This document shows positions 12,371 through 24,193 of a stretch of 64,000 nucleotides of DNA, piece by piece. This DNA comes from Phorcus lineatus (Eukaryota > Mollusca > Gastropoda > Trochida > Trochidae). Numbering within the stretch: position 1 is the stretch's first letter; every line of letters begins with the position of its first letter. Below the pieces are notes generated by a model. The model was not told the DNA's origin. It worked only from the letters and a program-made list of their open reading frames with translations, and ran no database searches. The translations under genes were made by a program, and so were the position numbers. The stretch covers positions 11,225,000 to 11,288,999 of the forward strand of contig OV121096.1 in NCBI GenBank assembly GCA_921293015.1. Direction: 5' to 3'.

Positions 12371-12619
12371 ATACAACCCCACCTGTCTTCCTATATGGAT
12401 GTTCCCTTGGTAGAAATCGTTATTATGCCGAGAAGCAGAACCAGCCTAAATCGGTGACTTGGCCGCTACCTGAAGTAACTGATAATACAATCAACGTGAC
12501 GGTTACTAGCAATCCTGCCAATGGGTCTCTGTTTGAGCCTGGAGTAACTTCAGTAACATTGACAGCAACTGATAATGCCGGAAACATTGCAAACTGCTAC
12601 TTTTGGATAGAAATATACA
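12371..12619 (+). CDS. Gene A: HYR domain 2
   Basis: 249 bp: DTTPPVFLYGCSLGRNRYY, VTWPLPEVTDNTINVTVTSN, then GVTSVTLTATDNAGNIANCY, a complete HYR with the T.TATD.AGN..C ending. Phase 1 at its start, so it can splice directly from 4837 if the inverted CCP exons are skipped. Donor GTAAGT. Confidence 0.9.
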
Positions 12620-14277
12620 GTAAGTAGACATGTAGCTTGTAGCAATAATGAATCATTATTTGACATGCGTTTGTCAAAGGGGAACACAAGGGTTACGTTG
12701 CAGTAAGAATACTCCTTAAGCACTAACTATTATGGATGGATTATTTGAATTAAGTACAATCAATAGAAAAATGCTTCAGCCCTAAAAGAATACCAAACGG
12801 TTAATCAGTTCTTTTATGTTATAAGTTATAAATTATAGGATATCGCAGTTAACGCATAGGAATAACTGAAATGAAGTTCTTAACAAATTTCCTAACCATA
12901 CATATGGATTGTATTACAGAAATACAAAAATGGACATTTTTATAATAATGTGCTTCAGCTTGTCCATTAATGAATAACGTGAAATGTAAGCAATGTCACA
13001 CTGTATTGGGCTCTGTTGCTATATGAAAATATTCATTTGTATTACTACTTGACATTCCAAATGGGTATTCACAGTTACTGAATGAATATGTGTTATTCAT
13101 ATGAATTATTCATTTCCAGCCCTGCAATGCCCTGAGCCTGACCTTGGAGATGAAAGGCTGATGTACAATTGTTCTGAAGGATATGGGTATGGCTATTCTT
13201 GTTCACTTATGTGCGAGGGCAACGCTCCACAGGAAGGATCCTCAACAATCTTGTGTGAGATAGATGAATCGGCCCATCCTCCAAAAGCAATGTGGACATG
13301 GCCAGATGACGCCAAGAAACCTTTCTGCAAAAGTGAGAGGACAAGTTTTGAATTTTGAAAAATATATTTTATTTTTGGAAACAAAGAATTTAGCAAAATT
13401 TTGCAAGTCTGATAGCAAATTATAAACTTTTACCTCATACCAGGATATTCCCTTTAGGATATTTCCATTAGAATCGAAAAATGCCCCCAGTCACGCTAGC
13501 CATTGAATATTGAAATAACAGTTTATCAACAATCAACAAAGAGTTAAAAGTCAATGCAGGTAATGCATTTTAAAATATTTTACAATAGGGTAACAAAGAT
13601 GTTATATACCAAAGTCTTTGGTTAAGCTGCAGTTCATAAGATGAGTCTTATCATGATGAATCTGGCTGGTTAATGCAAAAAGTTAGAGAAAAATAGCACA
13701 GCAGAATTATCGTAAAGACAAATGTAGAAACCAGAAAGCTAAATGTGTCGAAGCCAGCTCTATGGGTAACTATGTTTCAATGTCTTTCCAATTTCAAAAA
13801 ATCTCAAAGCAATCGAATAATGCATGGGAAGGACGGACATTTCTAGATAGAAAGTGCTATGTGGAAAATTCTATACTAAGCTTGCTTGCATAATCAAAAC
13901 TAAGTGTCGGACCCATTAAACAGTGAAACGGAGTTACATTGTGTTCACCTTGTAAACAATAATATTTTCATAAAACCTGATCACGTTTTTATTTTGACTC
14001 CGCTTTCTAAGCAAACTCTCAATGAAGATATTTTTGTACCAAATAGGTAAATTGGTTACATGAAACATGAATAAACACAGTGACATAAAATACTTTTTTT
14101 TTAGACTAAAACACATTTAAGTCATTTTAGCATCTTATACTAGTCGATAAGAATATATGATATGCACTTGATTTAGATAATTCACATTAAAACTAGATTT
14201 TATCATTTAAATCTCTCCTCTTTGTGCGTTTAGAAAAAGTTGTATTAATGGGAGTACCAAATTTTCTCGTGTCACAG
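12620..14277. other. Gene A introns either side of the CCP exon 13120-13332
   Basis: 500 and 945 bp of AT-rich intron apart from the exon itself. I see no repeat or regulatory signal. Confidence 0.4.
13120..13332 (+). CDS. Gene A: CCP/sushi domain
   Basis: 213 bp: LQCPEPDLGDERLMYNCSEG, YGYSCSLMCEGNAPQEGSS and MWTWPDDAKKPFC. Canonical CCP cysteines; pairs with gene B exon 9. Acceptor ATTTCCAG, donor GTGAGA. Confidence 0.88.
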
Positions 14278-14472
14278 GTTATAACTGCCCCGATTTACCG
14301 GCTCCCGAAAATGGCGCCCTGGCATGCGATGAATGGTTTGACGGACCCATGTGTGTTATGTCGTGCAATGAAAAATATGATATCCCACAGAATTCCCCTG
14401 ACAACGACATCTATACGTGCGGGAAACAAACTGGATTATGGTTTCCAAATGATAAGGTTTATGGGTGCACAG
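14278..14472 (+). CDS. Gene A: CCP/sushi domain
   Basis: 195 bp: YNCPDLPAPENGALACDEWF, DGPMCVMSCNEKYDI and CGKQTGLWFPNDKVYGC. Same length as gene B exon 10, with which it shares NGALACD.W.DG. Donor GTATGT. Confidence 0.9.
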
Positions 14473-14534
14473 GTATGTACTTTCATTTCATGAAGGGTAA
14501 AAAAAAGATCGAACAATTAGTTACTGTTTATTCA

Positions 14535-14855
14535 GTGAGGTGAGTTGAGATGGTGTTTAACGCCGCTTTCAAGATTATCTAACTTATATCGCGGCTGCTA
14601 GTATTATGGCAGGGAGAAAGCCTGCAACACCATCGTGGCTATGCATTACGGTGAAACCTGCGAGCATCGGCTGTAATTAGCGAACCATGGGTGGTACTGC
14701 GCTGAAATTCAGTGTAACATTGCACCCAAACCTGACTGCGTGTAGAACAGTTCCCTACTGCAAGCAAGGTTGCCGAGCCCCTGGCGGGATTCGAACCACG
14801 GACCTCTTGATCCGAAGCCGAACGCGCGAACCACTGCGCTATCCCGCCCCCTGTT
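14535..14855 (-). mobile_element. tRNA-derived SINE in gene A intron
   Basis: Reading the minus strand, a tRNA-like head carries an A box (TAGCGCAGTGG, 14841-14831) and a B box (GGTTCGAATCC, 14797-14787), followed by a body extending toward about 14535. The tail boundary is not clear. Pol III promoter boxes with a non-tRNA body mark a SINE rather than a tRNA gene. Confidence 0.7.
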
Positions 14856-15235
14856 CTATACAGCAGATGTCATTCAAAACTCATTCCTAATAATCAATAT
14901 AGGTAAAGCTTTTGAAAAGATTGTAGTATAACTGTTTGGTATTTTCAGTTCTTTTTCTATTAAACATGGGTTAATAACGTAATTAAGATTGTTGATATTC
15001 TTTTCATAACTTAACAGATATAGAAAAGTATGACTTGAATATTGATCAATATTGATTTAATTTGATGTGTTTTTAATTTTCGTCATTCGCCATGAATATC
15101 TTTTGTTAAAAAGAACTTATTATATCGAGGGGTAAGTTAGGACGTGTATATGTGTTAAAATGATTTTGTTAGACGCATAAACAGTTTCTAATAGTAGAGT
15201 TTGTTATCTTTAAAATGATTACTATTCACATGCAG

Positions 15236-15715
15236 AGATGAGAAGACCGGGGCAAATGGAGTTGAAAAACGAGTTATACTACTTTGCGGGGTTATGTATG
15301 GATGAAGCCACGCTGCAAAATATTTCAGAAAACTTTGTTCACATCCTCATCACCAACCAAAAATTCAAAGGCATCTGCGGAGAGTTTGGTTCGGACTGCC
15401 AAGCCAAGTCTGTTGATGTGACATGTGGAGAAACCAGCAACAGGAAACGCAGACATGTCAACAAAAGAGAATCCCATATGGTTATCATCGAGTTCAGTGT
15501 CTACTATGAGTTGTCTGGAGATGATTTCTCTAGTGCGAGTTCTGCAGCGAGGGAAAACTTAAACAGCCTCATCGATGTTGTCTATGAACTATTGGACAAT
15601 GGAGAACTGGATATGACTGAGATGGGACTGACTGTGCAATCAGACTCATATTTACCTGGCTATCCGACATATCGCTGTGAAAATGGTGTTGTTGACATAG
15701 AAAAAGGGTCATGCC
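15236..15715 (+). CDS. Gene A: middle domain 1 in a single exon
   Basis: 480 bp: ELYYFAGLCMDEATLQN, VDVTCGETSNRKRRHVNKR, MVIIEFSVYYELSGDDFSSA, then a helix and YPTYRCENGVV, ending C. The basic cluster R-K-R-R is followed by a strand, as in gene B. There the same domain is cut by an intron just before VTCG. It aligns over its length with gene B exons 11 and 12. Confidence 0.85.
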
Positions 15716-15876
15716 GTAAGTTTGAACCAACTGAAATATACTACATGTCAATGCTATGAAAAATCATTATGATAATACATCATAAATTTTAGTTAACACA
15801 ATCTATTAACGTTCTTTTCTGCTAATGATTGCAATTTCGATTGTATGATTGATTGTTCGAGTGTTCGCTGGATCAG

Positions 15877-16035
15877 GTGGATGTCCCAAAGGGACCTTCA
15901 CAAGTGGATCTGAGGGTTGTGTGGACTGCCCTGTAGGCAAATACAATGACGTCGACTTTGCCAGCAGTTGTACTAGTTGTGATGAAGGATTCTCCACCAA
16001 GTCCACAGGATCAACGTCATCCGACTACTGTATTG
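15877..16035 (+). CDS. Gene A: GCC2/GCC3 repeat
   Basis: 159 bp: GGCPKGTFTSGSEGCVDCPV, GKYNDVDFASSCTSCDEGFS and SSDYC. Canonical GCC2/GCC3 repeat, same length and phase as gene B exon 13. Confidence 0.9.
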
Positions 16036-16450
16036 GTAAGTGAAACAATATAGATTTTCTTTCGTAAGTTGTTTCTTAGATAAAAGAAACCTCTACTTAG
16101 TTCCATTCTCTTGGGCAATTTGACAATTGTTGAAATCGAGGTGTCAGTAACGAAGCAGTTGCATGAAGCAATGGTTTTAGTGCTGGTTCTTTTCTTCGTC
16201 GTAAGGTGGTCAATGTCAGGTGGCGGTTGTGTGAGTAAAGTAGGCGATTGTGGTAACGGTGATGGTAATTGTCGTCATACATTCAGTCTTGTTGATTTTC
16301 CAACACAATAACTGTTACTATGTAAAAATAATTGGACACTGTCTCATGCGTCTTGCACCACAAAACTAAATTGTAATGAGAAGATATTAAACATTTACAA
16401 AGTTGTGTTTGTAAGGGAATGGTTGTATCATTTCTATATTTTCTTCTCAG

Positions 16451-16609
16451 CCAAGTGTCCTACCGGTTCCTACTCATCTGACGGTATTGAGCCCTGCATC
16501 CTCTGTGATTCGGGAACGTTTGCTGACTCTATCGGATCAACCTCGTGCTCACCGTGCTCTGAGACTGAGACGTCCTTGCACGGAGCAACCAGCTCAAGTG
16601 ATTGTGTAG
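16451..16609 (+). CDS. Gene A: GCC2/GCC3 repeat
   Basis: 159 bp: KCPTGSYSSDGIEPCILCDS, GTFADSIGSTSCSPC and SSSDC. Acceptor TTCTCAG, donor GTCAGT. Pairs with gene B exon 14. Confidence 0.9.
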   Translation, partial: PSVLPVPTHLTVLSPASSVIRERLLTLSDQPRAHRALRLRRPCTEQPAQVIV

Positions 16610-16847
16610 GTCAGTGTGAACTGGAATACTGAACACCAATATTGATTCATCCAATATCCCAATTTTAAAAATTCAACTTAAAAATTCAATATGTTTTGCC
16701 ATATCAACAGTAACCAGATATCTTATTTTGTACTTGTCGGATGTAAAATATTTACTTCAGAAAAAAACAAACTACAAATAAATTTTTCAGTTGTTTTCAT
16801 CATGTAAAGCAGTTATCATTTTTATCATTGCTTTTTTTATGTTGTAG

Positions 16848-17031
16848 CTTATGACCTCAGAATCGAACCTGGAACAGAAACCATGATTGCAGAAGTGACC
16901 ACAAACTTAACCTCAGCTACCTTGGCCTTCTGGTTCCGTGCCAACACAAGTGCTGGTCACACTCTCTTAAAGTTAAAAAACTCAAATGTGGTTGTAACTA
17001 CCATGGACAGCCTTTCTGTTGATGTCAGTGG
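16848..17031 (+). CDS. Gene A: laminin-G/pentraxin-like domain, part 1
   Basis: 184 bp: YDLRIEPGTETMIAEVTTNL, TSATLAFWFRANTSAGHTLL and SLSVDVSG. The A.FWFR..... pattern is typical of this fold. Ends in phase 2 at GTAAGT and continues in frame at 17153. Confidence 0.82.
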
Positions 17032-17152
17032 GTAAGTATAAGTGTTTGTAAAGCCAAGAATATAAATTCCACATATTCATGTTTTGGTGTTTTAAAGATT
17101 TCAGATCTCGGAAAGTGTCATATTCACATTCGTGCATATTTACCCACTTCAG

Positions 17153-17350
17153 AAGTTCAGTGGACACGGGAGCTCGACCATTCAGCAATCAATGGCAACA
17201 TGTTGCCCTGACACTAGATGGCAGCACTAAAGAAATGGCGGTGTTTTTGATGGGACAGGAAGTGTACAGAGACACTCATGCATCACTTGGAACCCCAGTT
17301 ATTCCAGAGACAAGTTCCATGACATCGACTGCTGTCACCGATGATGGCGA
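17153..17350 (+). CDS. Gene A: laminin-G/pentraxin-like domain, part 2 (donor ambiguous, 17346 or 17350)
   Basis: It encodes SSVDTGARPFSNQWQHVALT, LDGSTKEMAVFLMGQEVY and TAVTDDG. Two donors compete. A GC donor (G|GCGAGT) after 17346 keeps the homologous frame into the next exon but leads to stops. A weak GT donor (GTCTTT) after 17350 ends in phase 2 and keeps the next exon open to its end. Gene B uses an ordinary GT donor here. Confidence 0.7.
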
Positions 17351-17551
17351 GTCTTTATTTATCCCACATTTGTCTCCATAATTTAAGGCTTAATGTTACT
17401 AATCTAAATTCAATTTTTTTAACTCTATAAGAAGAACCGCTCGTATTAAGATTGACCAATACCAATATTGTTCAAATATAGGTTAAGTCATATATCTACA
17501 TGTACTTCTTGGCATTTACTTTGCACAATAACAATAGTTATTTCTCCAAAG

Positions 17552-17676
17552 GTATCTTGTTGAGTGGAATAACCATTGCCAGCCGAGTTGTCTCCACTAC
17601 AGAACTACAGTCCATGGCGAAATCATGCCTTTCATCGTTTGTGGGAAGATATTAGTAACACCAAGTCTCTGTGATT
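17552..17676 (+). CDS. Gene A: laminin-G/pentraxin-like domain, part 3, shortened
   Basis: 125 bp against 177 bp in gene B. The first part is homologous in one frame (ILLSGITIASRVVSTTELQ, SMAKSC), the end in another (ILVTPSLCD, matching PSLCD of gene B). The homologous frame meets TAG at 17653-17655. Read from the donor at 17350 the exon is open throughout, giving an unrelated sequence (YLVEWNNHCQPSC) until PSLCD. A net 52-nt deletion or an assembly error would explain this. Confidence 0.6.
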
Positions 17677-17783
17677 GTAAGTAATATATATTTTGAGCAT
17701 TATATTTCATAAACAAAACTTCTTTTTGAACATTGTTATGTTAAAGTTCTTGGAACAACATTTTAACTGTTTTCTATCCACAG

Positions 17784-18014
17784 CTGAAGATGGATGTAAA
17801 GAAGACCCGTGTGGTTCCCATCCCTGTCAGGACACGTTAGGCAGTTTCCATTGTGACTGCCAAGATGGCTGGACCGGATCAACTTGTGAAATCCCTCCTG
17901 AATTCTGTGCTAATATCGAATGTCAGAACAACGCAATCTGTAAGAATGAGCTTACTGATTTTGCTTGTATGTGTCCTCAAGGTTTCAAAGGGGATTTATG
18001 CGAGATCCCAATAG
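17784..18014 (+). CDS. Gene A: two EGF-like domains
   Basis: 231 bp: EDGCKEDPCGSHPCQDTLGS, CDCQDGWTGSTC, EFCANIECQNNAIC and CMCPQGFKGDLC. Two complete EGF modules with the C.C..G..G..C endings. Same length as gene B exon 18. Donor GTGAGT. Confidence 0.92.
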
Positions 18015-19280
18015 GTGAGTGTTACAGGGGGAAGTATCTTTGCTTCCATTAAAATACCACATTTCCCATACCTAATTTACAGTTTCGAAGACAGAATAAC
18101 TTATTTGTACAAGGGGTACTGTTCTCTGCTTGATACAAAATACCTGTTTGAATCATATGCAACATTGTTGTTAATGAGAAACTCAGGTTCTTATGCTTCA
18201 TCTGTAAAACACAAATATGTCAAATGCTTAGATGTACTAACGTCTGGTACAACAGAACGTTTTACTAAAATCAAGAAACCATTTGCATTTAGCCTCGGAG
18301 AAACACTCATTCCTTTCGGCTTCAACAAACTCGTCGGATACTCACAATACTCATCCTGGCATGGCTGTATCCCTGGCTATTTGCGATAACACTCATATAC
18401 CCTGGGATATACCTATGGACTATCTAAAAATAGTCAACCAATAGCAGCGCTTGATATGCAAGTCGACAAATCAAGATTGCACAGCCTTATTCGCAGATTT
18501 CCGTTTGTGTTCTTTTCGGTTTATCAACGTGGAACTCATAGGTTCTCAAAACATTCTTTTCAAATATATACCACACATACTTTGATTTTATTCGAATAAT
18601 GACTGTGGTAAGGGAAGGCTCTCTTTAATTGGCGGCAATTTTATTGTGAACCACCGCGATAAAATGTTTTATTGACTGGATCAAAGGTTCAGTGGGGTTA
18701 TATCCAAGAGTATATGACTGGAGCGAGAGCGAATGATTTTTCCTCTTTTGACAGGATGAGTTGGCGTTTGAACTGTGGTAGTTAGTTTTTCAAAACTAAC
18801 TTAACTTATCTCGCTACCTATGGTTGATTCCTCTGGCTGTTTTTAGAATATGTGATGACACAAGTGACCACAGACGATATTTATATGTGATAAAGCATGC
18901 ATTCCTGCAGTGAGAATACAGAATTAAATCTATCGAAGTAGTGTTTATAATGCTACTGTGTTTTCGGATGGTCAATCCCCTCTATTTAAAATGTGGAATA
19001 TGTACGGGAAGGATTGCAAAATTAATTTGAAAACAATGTTTACTACAACACACACTCAAACGATCCCCACCCTTAAATATATGCACAAGAGAAAACATTG
19101 ACAAATTGAAGGCATATTTCCTTTACATGACAAATGTCTCCGTAAATATGTTTACCTATATCTAAAATACATAAATCATATGAAATTCTCAAAGAATTGA
19201 AAGTTTTTATCAATAGGAGAAGCATTTATAGAGCATGTCTCCATCTAAAACAACATCATTTGTTGACAAATATCTCCCAG
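18015..19280. other. Gene A intron
   Basis: 1.27 kb between EGF and TSP1 exons. An open frame at 18015-18389 lacks any recognisable domain and runs through the intron donor; I see nothing else. Confidence 0.4.
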
Positions 19281-19451
19281 TGAACGGGAAGTGGTCTGAG
19301 TGGACCTCCTGGACAGCTTGTAGCAAGACGTGTGACGGGGGAGTTCGAGAAAGGTCACGTGCATGTGACAGTCCACCACCGGACGTTGATGGTGATGACT
19401 GCGAAGGGGAGGCAGAGGAACTTGAAGAATGTGGTGAAGAAAAGTGCAAAG
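19281..19451 (+). CDS. Gene A: thrombospondin type 1 repeat
   Basis: 171 bp: NGKWSEWTSWTACSKTCDGG, VRERSRACDSPPPDVDGDDC and ECGEEKC. W..W..W..CS.TC.GG is canonical TSP1. Same length as gene B exon 19. The acidic insert (EGEAEELEE) is specific to this copy. Confidence 0.92.
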
Positions 19452-22111
19452 GTGATAAAAGAAATAGGTTTAGAATCTGAAAAATCTTATCCCCCGTGAA
19501 GTAATGAAAACTGATGAACAGATTATGTTATAGCGCAATGCATAGAATAAATGTAAGTGTAATAAATTAGGAAAATTATAAAGATTTAGCTGCTTTATGG
19601 AAAGATTGTTAAACTTGTCCACATTGTTTGTAATATACTAAAAAGGTTAACCCTTTGAATTAAAATCACTGATTCAGAGCTTTTATGAAATTAAACTTTC
19701 ATAAAACATTTTATTATAATAATCCAGTTCAATGTCTCAACTTGACTTTGAAATAATATTCGTTGCGTTCCTGAAGGATTAGGCGTGATGAATGTCTTAA
19801 TTTTCCGTTATTTGCAACGAATTCTTTTTAAAGATGAACATATTTCAACTTTCAAATTATCAAATTAGAGTTCAAGATAAACAGCCTTATTGCCTATGTT
19901 ATTCGAAATCGTTAAGAAACGCAAGGAAAAAAGAAACGCAGCAAGGAGAAAAAGAAACGCAAGGAGAAAAAGTCTGCTTATAGAAATTAATTCAAGATTG
20001 CATTTATGCGACATAAAAATAGCGTTATTGGTTGGAGGCCCCACCGGCCTCCAACCATCTTAACAGCTGAAATTCTCTCTATATTACAGGTGGAATTTTC
20101 AAATTAACTTTCAACCAATCATATTTAGCCTCTTTGTATTTCGGCAATATCGTAAACCAATGAACACATCTGTATCAAATTTAGAACCACGTGACCATGT
20201 GGGTATTCCGAAATAATTGGCAACCTTTAATACGGAAAACGATTGTCTCTGCAAATCTCAAAATTTAAAGGGAACAGTGGTGTTAAAGAATAAAAAAGAG
20301 AGTACAATTCTTCATGACCGCACGTGTACTAAATTAGACGCGTTAATGTCGCATGAAAGGTTAGAAAACTCTATTCCATGTTAGTAAAAACCCCTCCTTT
20401 ACAACGGCACACGCGAGAAACAAGTGGCTACAAGTCGATAAGTAGAGAATGTCATAAAGGCGAGTCAATTTGTGGGATATCGCTTCGTGACAGACAAAGA
20501 TAGAGGTAGTGAACTATGCTTTAGACTTTAATTTAATATATCTTGTACTGGCAATCTTTGAGAGTTGAGAAACAATTGGTGATACATATGGATTTATGAA
20601 TTTGCAAAAGAGTCGAACACTTTGTGCGGTGCTGAACGCTATCAATTGTGACCTATATTCTAAAAATAGATCTATTTCCAAGGGATAAATCGGTGACTGT
20701 TGTTTAAAACAGAACTGTATAGATCTATTTATAACTGCAAGTTTGCCTGACTATTCTATTATTTGATGCTATGAACAAATAATTGTATAACTTTCTCTAA
20801 ATAAAAGATAAAATGAAGGTCTTTTGTTCTATTAATGCTGTAATGAAAATCCTATCCTATTTGTACCCTATGATTTCGCAGTATTTCCTAGCCTAAAAAG
20901 GGTGCCTCCAACTTAGCCTTTTTAAAGGCTTTTCTTGTATATTTAACTTTTGTATTCAAATCCTGGTTAACAGTAACACAATACTCCAGTTAATCAATAC
21001 AAGTAATGAGAGAAGTTTAAAAATTGAAATGGTATCAACATTCTGTCACCTAAATATTTTCTGATCATAAGTAGTCCTTTAGGTAGAAAGCCATTCTAGG
21101 AACAAACGAATGTCAGGATGTTACTGCTGATTTGCTGATGCCCCAATTAAGCAGTTTTAAATTTTGTGATGGTATCGCTTACAGATTAAGTGCTCGATTA
21201 AGTCAAGCGGATGTTCCCAACAAGCATATATAAACAGTCAATGTAAATTTGTCTATTCCACCTTAAATAGTTTGCTGAGCTAGAGATTAAACATATTTAA
21301 CAAAGGAACCGATTTCAAGAAAGAACAAAATAATGAGAGGAACAGAGAAACATGGTATGGGTTGCAAAAAATCGCCGATGCCATTTGAGATGCGTGACAT
21401 TTTTTAAAAATTCATTCTGTTACAACACTTCAAACAATTTGTTTTTGATGAAAGAAATTGACCAATTGGATATAAGAGCTTCGTTAATATCTAAATTTCT
21501 TAATGGGATGAAAAAATATTTCATTCGCTAAGAAATTAAGCAGCTTTCAAAACTTTTTTTTTGTTAATCTGAATCCTGCTTCATCCTGGTCTTTAACTAA
21601 AGGAAGTAGAAATATTCAATTATATGTGAAAGACACAGTGGCAACTCGTCAATTAAAGACTGGTAAAGTAAACAGCCTGGATAAGTAATGACTCTTTTCA
21701 AGTCATGTCATTTCTTTAGTAACAGACTTAACGTTTGATGAATAGAGGATACGAAACGATCTTCCATTTAATACAATTTTATTAATCGAGATAATGATTT
21801 TGTATTAAACGAGCGAAAGCGAGTTTGATACATAATCATTCACGAGTTTAATAAATATAGTTTTGAATAGAAGGATGTTTAGTATTCTGTTTATTACTCG
21901 GCTACATAAAACACATATAAGCTACGCTACGCGTTCCGTTTCATTTCAAAATTTACTCGCTATCAAGCCACTATGAAAAATCTTTGATTTTCAAACTCCA
22001 GGTTTATCTCCTAAATATTAATGAAAATATGTTGTCGTTATTACGTTGTAAGATATATATATAATTCATATATTGAGTTCATACGTTAATGATTTCTATG
22101 TGTATTTTAAG
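19452..22111. other. Gene A intron
   Basis: 2.7 kb, with a short purine-rich tandem repeat (about 19915-19972, unit like AAACGCAAGGAGAAAAAG) and a perfect GC-rich palindrome at 20030-20056. No exon found. Confidence 0.4.
20030..20056. repeat. Perfect 11-bp stem palindrome
   Basis: GGTTGGAGGCC, loop CCACC, GGCCTCCAACC. Unusually GC-rich for this intron. Confidence 0.7.
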
Positions 22112-22321
22112 AGTGCTCTCTTCTGAAGCTTTCATTTGGAAATAAAAAGACATGTTGGGAGGAGGACAATCTACAGAAGTGTAATGTCACCTGTAAAACT
22201 GGGATGGTGTTCACTGATAAGTCGAAGCTGCTCGAAGAGTACGTTTGTGGGGCTGTAACCAACTTCGTGTGGAACCACCAAGAGGTCGATGGGGACAGGG
22301 CTCGACCACCTCCCTGTACAG
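22112..22321 (+). CDS. Gene A: CCP/sushi domain
   Basis: 210 bp: ECSLLKLSFGNKKTCWEEDN, LQKCNVTCKTGMVF, YVCGAVTNFVW and RPPPC. I placed the acceptor at TTTTAAG so the first cysteine is included; a second AG lies at 22127. Pairs with gene B exon 20. Donor GTAGGT. Confidence 0.82.
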
Positions 22322-23575
22322 GTAGGTATCGCGTATAATATACAAACAAAAATGTTTGTTAAAAGGATAACAACGCTGATTTTATTATACATGATTAAAC
22401 CTTAGCCTCATAATGCAGGTCATAATCACTGTAATGAATCTTCCCAGAGGATAATGTTGAGGGAAGGAACTCGCGATCGGCGTTGTTTTTCGTTTTACAA
22501 TCGTTGAATATATGCTGAAATCTGTACATTCGCTATCAACCTGAAAGCACGCACTTACTATGTCCATTTGAATGGTGCCATATCAACATACTTTAGAATG
22601 CTCATGACTGTATAGTTAAAGGAAAACTGCAGCAGGTCTACAAGTCTCTTTTAGTATATCTTGAAGAGATGGATCTTCAGTGAGGATTTGAATGAGTCAA
22701 GGTTAGTTTGTGATTTGATTGCTATGAAATGAATAAATTACTTCTGAAGACAGTCGGTACCATTGTCTTTGTCCTATCCTTGTGAATCTAGTTTCTTTGT
22801 AGCTGTCTATGTTTTGTTCATGCGGATCCATTTACTTTCTTTTTATGCACATTAGAAGTTGTAGTTGGTGGTAAGTTTGTCAGCTAAGTTAGGCGCTGTA
22901 ATCGGCAGCTTGGGTTGGACAAGGGTAATAATGAAGGGAGCGCACTAAACATGCATTCGATGTGGATATGTGTGCTATACAAATATCCAAATTATTGATT
23001 ATTATAAAATTAAACTTTGCAATCGGATGTTTTTTTAAGTCTAGATGATGAGTCAATCTGAAGACTTATATTACTCCGACCCATACAAATTTATTAAGTG
23101 TGAAGAACAACTCAAAAGTATCACAATTTGATGAAAGAAGTAACGACCACCCATCACTACCAACGGGATTCGTTAACGATACAGTTCGATCATGTGCATC
23201 TAAGGGCAAGACTTTTTAAAGTTCACTTAAAACTAAGAAAATCATAACCTTATATTAAGATATGGTAATCATGCCTATCTCAATGCTAAGAGAGCCTCGA
23301 AATGAATATATATTAATGACCATTTGAATATGTTTGTTTATTATTAGATTTTGCAATCGGAGAAAACTTGTTGGTTTTTTTTTTGATAAACGTATTCTTC
23401 CATATGTTAATACTGGTCATGCTGGTCATAAACAACCGTTCTTCACTTCACGGGAAACATCATAAATCATAGATATTCGCCTCGTCAACAAGAGTCATGA
23501 TCTTTATTTTGAAGGCAGTATACTCATCTTCATAAGTATTCTTAAAAAACATCAATTAATGAAATTGTATTTCAG
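22322..23575. other. Gene A intron
   Basis: 1.25 kb. At about 22905-23010 a sequence ending GTGCTATACAAATATCCAAA resembles the 3' tail of a SINE. Otherwise nothing recognised. Confidence 0.35.
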
Positions 23576-23872
23576 AAGCAGAAGGTGCTGTATCATACTC
23601 GGCTGTCACTCAAGTCAACTACCCTGAACTCCCGTGTACGACTGGCGAGCAGGAGAAAGAAGAGATTATCACCCAGATATCAGAGAGCATCAGTGATCTC
23701 CACTGTGTCAAGGACAACACCTGTTCAGCAGAAGCTAAGCAAGATACTTGTGGACAGGCATCCACCCTTCGGAAAAGAGACATCACACCAACAGTGATAT
23801 CAGTCACCATGACAACGGAAATGACGCTCGACATATCAGATGACTTGGAGGCGTATGCTAGCGACGGAACTG
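23576..23872 (+). CDS. Gene A: middle domain 2, first part
   Basis: 297 bp: VTQVNYPELPCTTGEQEKEE, IITQISESISDLHCVKDNTC, STLRKRDITPTVISVTMTTE. It shares LPC, a helix, C.(K/N)DNTC and a K-R-D site before a strand with gene B exon 21, and is 17 codons longer. The donor is followed at once by an AT microsatellite. Confidence 0.82.
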
Positions 23873-23873
23873 G

Positions 23874-23896
23874 TATATATATATATATATATATAT
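23874..23896. repeat. (AT)n microsatellite at a donor site
   Basis: Ten AT units start within the donor of exon 23576-23872 (GTATATAT). Confidence 0.85.
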
Positions 23897-23998
23897 CCGT
23901 TTCATTTCCTAATTTCAACGTCCATACTGTTTTACGTTAATACTATTGAATATCTAAGGTGTTCCTTGACTGATTCGTCTCTTATTCATCTGTTTCAG

Positions 23999-24193
23999 TC
24001 TCCGAAGTACTGGAAAACTACATACAACAAGTTCTTGATGCCGACATGACACTTCAGCAGATGGTGAACGACAGTGATACTTTCTTCCGCCTGAGTCTTA
24101 ATGGCGTACTGTACAATATCGACCAAGATACCATCACAACGGAATCCTTTATTAACTGTCGAGCAGGAACAGTGCCGACAGATGGAATATGTG
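23999..24193 (+). CDS. Gene A: middle domain 2, second part
   Basis: 195 bp: VSEVLENYIQQVLDADMTLQ, DTFFRLSLNGVLYNID and INCRAGTVPTDGICG. Homologous to gene B exon 22. Phase 1 at the end; it joins in frame to the GCC2 exon at 31973 across a 7.8-kb intron holding the foldback element. Confidence 0.8.

Noticed and set aside
14787-14850. Possible tRNA gene
   Set aside because: A and B boxes are present, but the cloverleaf is poor and the sequence continues into a SINE body; treated as a SINE head.
16111-16311. Open frames on both strands between the two GCC2 exons of gene A
   Set aside because: They lie wholly in the intron between 16035 and 16451 and resemble no protein family.
18015-18389. 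124-codon open frame after the EGF exon
   Set aside because: It starts inside the donor of a well-supported exon and has no domain.
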